Assembly: GCF_900129855.1 (NCBI RefSeq)
Contig: NZ_LT670819.1
Span: 7,378,001-7,442,000 of the forward strand
Origin: Streptomyces sp. 3214.6
GTDB taxonomy: Bacteria > Actinomycetota > Actinomycetes > Streptomycetales > Streptomycetaceae
Length of the DNA: 64,000 nucleotides
Reading direction: 5' to 3'
How positions within the stretch are numbered: position 1 is the stretch's first letter; every line of letters starts with the position of its first letter. Of the stretch, positions 57,380-64,000 are shown in pieces. Under the pieces are notes generated by a model. It was not told the origin of the DNA. It was given only the letters and a program-made list of their open reading frames with translations, and did not search any database. The position numbers and the translations under genes were made by a program.

Positions 57380-58308
57380 GCCCTGTCAGCGACGCGCTCG
57401 CCGAGCAGGCCCTGGGGCCGCAGGAGGAGCACGAGGATGAGGAGTACGAAGGCCCAGACGTCGGCCCAGGACTGGCTGCCGAACTTGTCCATGCCGGGGA
57501 TGTCGGCGATGTAGGCGGTGGCGATGGTCTCGGCGATGCCGAGGACGACGCCGCCGATCATGGCCCCGTAGATGTTGCCGATGCCACCGAGGACCGCTGC
57601 GGTGAAGGCCTTGAGGCCGAGGATGAAGCCCATGGTGAAGCTGATCTCGCCGTACTTCAGGCCGTAGGCGACGGCGCCGACGGCGGCGAAGGTGGCGCCG
57701 AGGGCGAAGGCGATCACGATGATGCGGTCGGTGTTGACGCCCATGAGCTTGGCGGTGTCGGGGTCCTGGGCGGTGGCCTGCATGCCGCGTCCGGTGCGGG
57801 TCTTCATGACGAAGTAGCCGAGGATGGCCATGCTGATGGGGGCGGCGATGAGCAGGAAGATGTCACCGGTTTGGATGGTGACGTCGCCGATCGTGAAGGG
57901 GCCGCCGTCGATCTGGGGGAAGACGCGGGCGGACTTGGCCTCGGGGTACCAGGCCCAGACGGCTTGCTGGAGGGCGAGGGAGAGGCCGATGGCGGTGATG
58001 AGCGGGGCGAGGCGTGGTGCGCTGCGGAGGGGGCGGTAGGCGAAGCGTTCCGCTCCGACGGCGATGGTGACGGAGACCATGACGGCTCCGACGAGCATCA
58101 GGGGGAGGGCGATCGCCATGGATGTGCCGTCGGGCAGGATGTAGGCATAGACCGTGAGAGCGCCGAACGCTCCGGTCATGAAGATCTCGCCGTGGGCGAA
58201 GTTGATGAGCTGGACGATGCCATAGACCATTGTGTAGCCGATGGCGACCAGGCCGTACATGGATCCCAGTAGCAGGCCGTTGACCAGCTGCTGCGGCAGT
58301 TCGTTCAC
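57376..58308 (-). CDS. livH: branched-chain amino acid permease LivH
   Basis: 310 residues, eight membrane helices. Family segments: QQLVNGLLLGSMYGLVAIGYTMVYG, INFAHGEIFMTGAF, ITAIGLSLALQ, GRGMQATAQDPDTAKLMGVN (the EAA-type loop contacting the ATPases), VLGGIGNIYGAMIGG. GTG 58308 with GGAGGAC upstream. Follows livK after a 111-base gap that holds a strong hairpin. Confidence 0.95.
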   Translation of the reverse strand: MNELPQQLVNGLLLGSMYGLVAIGYTMVYGIVQLINFAHGEIFMTGAFGALTVYAYILPDGTSMAIALPLMLVGAVMVSVTIAVGAERFAYRPLRSAPRLAPLITAIGLSLALQQAVWAWYPEAKSARVFPQIDGGPFTIGDVTIQTGDIFLLIAAPISMAILGYFVMKTRTGRGMQATAQDPDTAKLMGVNTDRIIVIAFALGATFAAVGAVAYGLKYGEISFTMGFILGLKAFTAAVLGGIGNIYGAMIGGVVLGIAETIATAYIADIPGMDKFGSQSWADVWAFVLLILVLLLRPQGLLGERVADRA

Positions 58309-58360
58309 CGCATGTCCTCCGAGACGGTTCGGATGTTTCGACGGGGGGCCGGATGTGAGT

Positions 58361-58396
58361 CCGCGCGGGGCGCCTGTGGAACAGCGCCCCGCGCGG
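58361..58396 (-). terminator. intra-operon hairpin between livK and livH
   Basis: A 13-bp GC-only stem (CCGCGCGGGGCGC with its complement) and 10-base loop. In this position it probably stabilises or partly terminates the livK message, giving more binding protein than permease. Confidence 0.75.
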
Positions 58397-58419
58397 CTCA
58401 GCTGTGGTGCGGGTGTGGG

Positions 58420-59646
58420 TCAGCCGGTGAGGGTGCCGGACTTGACGGCCTTCCAGGCACCGTTCTCGACGGCGTAGACGGTGAGCTGCTTGTTGGTGGC
58501 GTCGCCGTATTCGTCGAAGGAGACCTTGCCGGTCACGCCGTCGAAGGAGACGTTCTGGACGGCGGCGGTGACCTTGGCGCGGGCGTCGTCGGGGAGCTTG
58601 CCGCCGTTGTCGCTGACGACCTTCTTGACGGCCTCGATGATGGCCCAGGCGGAGTCGTAGGAGTAGCCGCCGTATGCGGAGTACTCGTCCTTGTAGCCGG
58701 CGGCCTTGTAGTCGGCGATGAACTGCTTGGCGGAGGGGAGTTCCTCGACGGGGGCGCCGACGGAGGTGGCGAGGTCGCCGGTGCCGCTGGGGCCGGCGAG
58801 CGGGATGTAGGCCGCGTCGTTGATGCCGTCGCCGCCGACCAGCGGGATCTTGGCGCCGGCGGCCTTGATCTGCTTGCTGAGCGGGCCGGCCTGCGGGTAC
58901 TCGCCGCCGTAGTAGACGACCTCGGCGCCGGAGTTCTTCACCTTGGTGGCGACCGCGGAGAAGTCCTTGCTGTCGGGGTTGATGTGCTCGGTGCCGACGA
59001 CGGTGCCGCCGAGCTTCTTGAACTCGTCGGTGAAGGTGCCGGCGAGGCCTGCGCCGTAGGTCTTCTTGTCGTCGATGACGAAGACCTTCTTCTTCTTGGC
59101 GTCGTTGAAGACGTACTGGGCGGCGAACGGGCCCTGGACGGCGTCCGTGGTCGCGGTGCGGAAGTACGACTTGTAGGTGCGGACCTTCTTGGTCTGCCAG
59201 TCGGCGCCCTGGGTGAGGGAGACACCGGTGTTGGCGGGGGAGATCTCGACGAGCTTGGCGTCGTCGAAGACCTTCTGCATGGACTCGGCGACGGAGGAGT
59301 TCAGCGGGCCGACCACGCCGATGACGGACTTGTCGGCGACGAGGGCGGTGGCGTTCTGCTGGCCCTGGGAGGGCTGCTTCTGGTCGTCCTTGGAGACGAG
59401 TTTGAAGGTGATGCCGTCGACGTACTTCTGCTTGTTGGCGTTCTTGACCGCCAGGTCGGCGGAGTTCTTGATGCCGAGGCCCATGGCGGACAGGTCGCCG
59501 GTCAGCGGGGCGTCGACGCCGATGGTGACGGTGGTGCCGCCGCTGTCGGAGCCCTTGTCGTCGCTGTCGCGCGAGCCGCAGGCGGTGAGGGTGAGTGCTC
59601 CCGCGGACAGCGCGGCGGTGATGGCGATGAGCGAACGTTGACGCAC
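58420..59646 (-). CDS. livK: branched-chain amino acid-binding lipoprotein LivK
   Basis: 408 residues. Lipoprotein signal peptide with lipobox LTAC and lipidated Cys23, then a type I periplasmic-binding fold (TVTIGVDAPLTGDLSAMG, GVVGPLNSSVAESM, YGGYSYDSAWAIIEAVKK). The SPANTG segment is typical of the Leu/Ile/Val-binding group. GTG start with AAAGGA 7-8 bases before. The ~280 bases upstream hold no gene and presumably the operon promoter. Confidence 0.95.
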   Translation of the reverse strand: MRQRSLIAITAALSAGALTLTACGSRDSDDKGSDSGGTTVTIGVDAPLTGDLSAMGLGIKNSADLAVKNANKQKYVDGITFKLVSKDDQKQPSQGQQNATALVADKSVIGVVGPLNSSVAESMQKVFDDAKLVEISPANTGVSLTQGADWQTKKVRTYKSYFRTATTDAVQGPFAAQYVFNDAKKKKVFVIDDKKTYGAGLAGTFTDEFKKLGGTVVGTEHINPDSKDFSAVATKVKNSGAEVVYYGGEYPQAGPLSKQIKAAGAKIPLVGGDGINDAAYIPLAGPSGTGDLATSVGAPVEELPSAKQFIADYKAAGYKDEYSAYGGYSYDSAWAIIEAVKKVVSDNGGKLPDDARAKVTAAVQNVSFDGVTGKVSFDEYGDATNKQLTVYAVENGAWKAVKSGTLTG

Positions 59647-59893
59647 GTTCCAGTCCTTTCCCTGGGCGGCTCTCCCCCCTGGAAGAGGCCGAGTCGAGCG
59701 TCGGTCCGAAGGGGTATTCCGGCCGCGCGGTGACTGGGCGTGACTCTAAGCGGGTGGAGGTTATGGGGAGGAGGGTCTGACCAAGGCTGTGACGCTCTTG
59801 TTATGACACGAGGTTATGCAGAGCGGTACTTGGCGGGTGGAACAGCGGAATTCAGGCCGATTCGCCCTGTCCGCATGTTGAGAACGCGCAGGA

Positions 59894-59911
59894 TGAACCC
59901 GGATGGGTTCA
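59894..59911. terminator. short palindrome TGAACCC-GGAT-GGGTTCA
   Basis: A 7-bp perfect stem, 23 bases past the stop of the minus-strand gene ending at 59934 and within the liv upstream region; it may be a weak terminator or an operator. Nothing else is recognisable in 59647-59933. Confidence 0.35.
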
Positions 59912-59933
59912 GGCGTCTCAGGCGTTTTGGTAA

Positions 59934-60539
59934 TTACACGGAACTGTTGCTGCAGGCGACCTTCAGGGCCTTGGAGAGGTCCTGGGCATAGCGTGCCCCC
60001 AGGATGAAACTGTGGACTCGTATTGCGCGCGCATTACGTAGAGTTACGTCCAGGAAAGGGAGTCCGGCGTTCTCCGGCACTTTTCCGCATTCCGTCACAT
60101 GCATGGTGATGACGATCTTGCGGGTGGAACCCGCTTTTGTCCGGAAAGGCACTGTCGGGGCCGAGGTCAGGGCGAGTCCGGCGTACGGCTGGCTCAGCCG
60201 GGTCACGGTGACCGGCGGCCCGGCGTCCACGGTGAGCAGTACCTCGAAGGCGAAGGTGTGCGGTCGGGTGCCGGGCGGTACGGCGATCGCGCCGAGATAG
60301 CTGACGTCGACCACCTGGGACGGGAACGGCGGTGCGGGCGTGGGCGGTTGGGCATCGTGGGGCCGGGTCGCGTACAGATAGCCGCCGCCCGCGAGGAGCA
60401 GCAGGGCGGCGAGGACGGCGCGCACGGCCGGTCGATGGGCGGCGTAGCGGCGAGCGAGCGGACGGCGGGCGGGTGCGGGGATGTCCCAGGCGCCGGTGCC
60501 GGTGCCCTCGCCGGGCTCCACGGGGCCGACGCCGCTCAC
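59934..60539 (-). CDS. hypothetical single-pass membrane protein
   Basis: 201 residues: a Pro/Arg-rich cytoplasmic lead, one membrane helix (AVRAVLAALLLLAGGGYLYA, about 39-58), then an extracytoplasmic beta-rich domain with two cysteines (VTECGKVP and KVACSN) that may form a disulfide. Conserved family not recognised. The GTG start overlaps the stop of a small upstream frame (GTGA). Its last ~20 codons are unusually AT-rich for this genome. Confidence 0.7.
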   Translation of the reverse strand: MSGVGPVEPGEGTGTGAWDIPAPARRPLARRYAAHRPAVRAVLAALLLLAGGGYLYATRPHDAQPPTPAPPFPSQVVDVSYLGAIAVPPGTRPHTFAFEVLLTVDAGPPVTVTRLSQPYAGLALTSAPTVPFRTKAGSTRKIVITMHVTECGKVPENAGLPFLDVTLRNARAIRVHSFILGARYAQDLSKALKVACSNSSV

Positions 60540-60739
60540 GGCCGGGGTTCCTTGCCCGCACCGCCCGCGTGGTAGTGGTCGGTGCGGGCGGCCAGGGCCT
60601 CGAAGCCGTCGCCGCGTTCGACGAACCCCGCTCTGTGCACCGGAGCGGCACGGTCACCGCCCACTCCGCCGGCCTGCACGGCGCCGACGGCCTCGGCGGG
60701 GCCCTCGCAGGCACCGCCCGGCGTCTCGCGGGTCTTCAT
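60536..60739 (-). CDS. possible small hypothetical protein
   Basis: 67 residues from ATG 60739, Gly/Ala-rich, with the segment HRAGFVERGDGFEALAARTDHYHAGG. The GTGA overlap with the next gene suggests coupling, but there is no recognisable domain and the opposite strand is open too. It could be an upstream extension of non-coding sequence. Confidence 0.35.
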   Translation of the reverse strand: MKTRETPGGACEGPAEAVGAVQAGGVGGDRAAPVHRAGFVERGDGFEALAARTDHYHAGGAGKEPRP

Positions 60740-60870
60740 CCCGTGCCGGCCGCCCACCCCGCGGCCGGTCGCCCGTGGGGGCCCTTCCGCGGTGACGCCC
60801 CGACGTCGGGCGGCCGGGGCGGCAGGGAGTAACGGGCACGCGGGCGTGGCCTGTTGGGGCACCGCGGCCG

Positions 60871-61359
60871 TCAGTTCGCCGCGCGGATGTGCGCCGCGTC
60901 GCCGGCCGTCACGTCCCGCAGCAGACAGGTCAGCCGCGCGGTGCACACCCGCCGCCCCTGCTCGTCACTGATCACGATCTCGTACGTCGCCGTGGAGCGC
61001 CCGCGGTGCACGGGCGTGGCCACGCCGGTGACCAGGCCGGAGCGCGCGCCTCGGTGGTGGGTGCAGTTCAGGTCGACCCCGACGGCTATCTTCGAGGCGC
61101 CGGCGTGCAGCATGGAGCCGACCGAGCCGAGGGTCTCGGCGAGGACCGCGGAGGCGCCGCCGTGCAGCAGTCCGTAGGGCTGGGTGTTGCCCTCGACGGG
61201 CATGGTGCCGACGACCCGGTCCGCGGACGCTTCGACGATCTGCACGCCCATGCGGGTGCCGAGGTGCCCGGCGGAGAACAGGGCCGGCAGGTCGACGCCG
61301 AGCGCCGCGTACTCGTCGATGACCTCTTGCGGGAAGTTCACGTGCTGCTGCTCGCCCAT
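60871..61359 (-). CDS. PaaI-type hotdog-fold thioesterase
   Basis: 162 residues. Hotdog motifs: PVEGNTQPYGLLHGGASAVLAETLGSVGS (HGG plus the catalytic acid in AET), VGVDLNCTHHRGARSG, and TARLTCLLRD at the end. Expected to hydrolyse an acyl- or aryl-CoA. Lies downstream of the oxidoreductase gene on the same strand, with a perfect palindrome 37 bases before its start. Confidence 0.9.
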   Translation of the reverse strand: MGEQQHVNFPQEVIDEYAALGVDLPALFSAGHLGTRMGVQIVEASADRVVGTMPVEGNTQPYGLLHGGASAVLAETLGSVGSMLHAGASKIAVGVDLNCTHHRGARSGLVTGVATPVHRGRSTATYEIVISDEQGRRVCTARLTCLLRDVTAGDAAHIRAAN

Positions 61360-61395
61360 GGGGCCGGCTCCGTTCGTCGATCACAGTCCAGCGTC

Positions 61396-61408
61396 ACTGA
61401 GCAAACGC

Positions 61409-61413
<5 letters not shown>
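61396..61413. promoter_or_regulatory. perfect palindrome ACTGAGC-AAAC-GCTCAGT
   Basis: A 7-bp inverted repeat with a 4-base centre that overlaps the oxidoreductase stop codon and lies 37 bases before the thioesterase start. The TGAGCnnnnGCTCA shape is common among TetR operators; it could alternatively act as a weak terminator. Confidence 0.4.
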
Positions 61414-63703
<2,290 letters not shown>

Positions 63704-63721
63704 CGCACGCTCTCCTTCGCT

Positions 63722-63752
63722 CACCTGTGTCGCACACCTGTGTCGCACACCT
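63722..63752. repeat. two-and-a-half copies of a 13-bp tandem repeat
   Basis: CACCTGTGTCGCA at 63722-63734 and 63735-63747, plus a partial third copy, in the gap between the oxidoreductase gene and polA, just upstream of the former's ribosome binding site. Confidence 0.8.
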
Positions 63753-63853
63753 CCACGATCCTCGCACGACGCGGTGACAGCGTTCACGTGCGGGAGGCCC
63801 CCTCGGCGACGGCCCGGGGCCGAGTGTCAGTGGGGCGTGGCAGGATCGGGGGC

Positions 63854-64000
63854 GTGGCAGAGACAGCAGCGAAGAAGACCGACACCCCCTCCGGCGAGAG
63901 CCGCCCGCGCCTGATGCTCATGGACGGGCACTCGCTGGCCTACCGCGCGTTCTTCGCGCTGCCCGCGGAGAACTTCACCACCGCGACCGGCCAGCCGACG
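63854..64000 (+). CDS. polA: DNA polymerase I, N-terminal fragment (3' end outside window)
   Basis: 49 residues are visible from GTG 63854. After a short polar lead, RLMLMDGHSLAYRAFFALP matches the first strand and helix of the 5'-3' exonuclease domain of PolA, with the first metal-binding Asp in MDGHS. The gene runs off the window end. It is divergent from the oxidoreductase gene. Confidence 0.9.
   Translation, partial: MAETAAKKTDTPSGESRPRLMLMDGHSLAYRAFFALPAENFTTATGQPT

Noticed and set aside
60332..60832. Plus-strand frame overlapping the small hypothetical genes at 59.9-60.7 kb
   Set aside because: Arg/Gly/Pro-rich shadow peptide without domains or a ribosome binding site; the minus-strand frame with a membrane helix and paired cysteines is more gene-like.

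Overview
The window is high-GC actinobacterial chromosome, almost certainly Streptomyces. The evidence is the strongly G/C-biased third codon positions, the frequent GTG starts, the trpC-trpM-trpB-trpA order with the streptomycete-specific small gene trpM, a HGxxPAAW protein, and the run from hisI and trp through lgt, gltBD, pyk, pdtaR and liv to polA. No phage, insertion sequence or CRISPR array is visible. The first and last genes (an MFS-type transporter and DNA polymerase I) are cut by the window ends.

Layout. 0-8.2 kb holds histidine and tryptophan biosynthesis (hisI, trpE, trpCMBA) with small membrane proteins between, plus a collapsed VOC-family pseudogene at 276-422. 8.2-10.3 kb has a DsbA-like thiol-disulfide protein and lgt. 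10.3-17.9 kb is a tightly coupled seven-gene minus-strand operon: four ADP-ribosylglycohydrolase-family genes, a PfkB-type kinase lacking its usual N-terminal part, a CaiB/BaiF CoA-transferase and a CitE-like CoA-ester lyase. 18.1-25.4 kb has a VIT1/CCC1 metal transporter behind iron-box-like sites, then glutamate synthase gltBD behind a GlnR-like box. 25.4-30.1 kb has a GH46 chitosanase, a VWA protein, an orphan cytochrome b and a TetR/FBP-domain divergent pair with a perfect palindrome between them.

30.1-40.0 kb is a catabolic island closely matching the mycobacterial KstR2 regulon for steroid C/D-ring (HIP) degradation: two acyl-CoA dehydrogenases, three SDRs, a KstR2-like TetR, a FadA6-like thiolase, and IpdC-, IpdB-, IpdA- and EchA20-like proteins. 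It forms four transcription units around two divergent promoters, and each promoter carries a near-identical palindromic box.

40-48 kb has a HExxH/zinc-ribbon protein, chorismate mutase, aminopeptidase N, then a PLP decarboxylase coupled to a lysine/ornithine-type N-monooxygenase with no siderophore synthetase beside them, and an inositol-monophosphatase-family protein. This stretch has an extreme preference for C over G at third positions. 48-53.2 kb has an exported 5'-nucleotidase, a SIMPL protein, pyruvate kinase, a LAGLIDADG/HTH gene, and a tRNA gene with a Leu CAA anticodon but a short class I variable loop. 53.2-59.7 kb has the ANTAR regulator PdtaR and a complete branched-chain amino acid ABC transporter. 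59.7-64 kb has two hypothetical proteins, a hotdog thioesterase, an FdhF/YdeP-type molybdenum oxidoreductase and the start of polA.

All calls are from reading the sequence. No similarity search was run, so family names rest on motif and context recognition.
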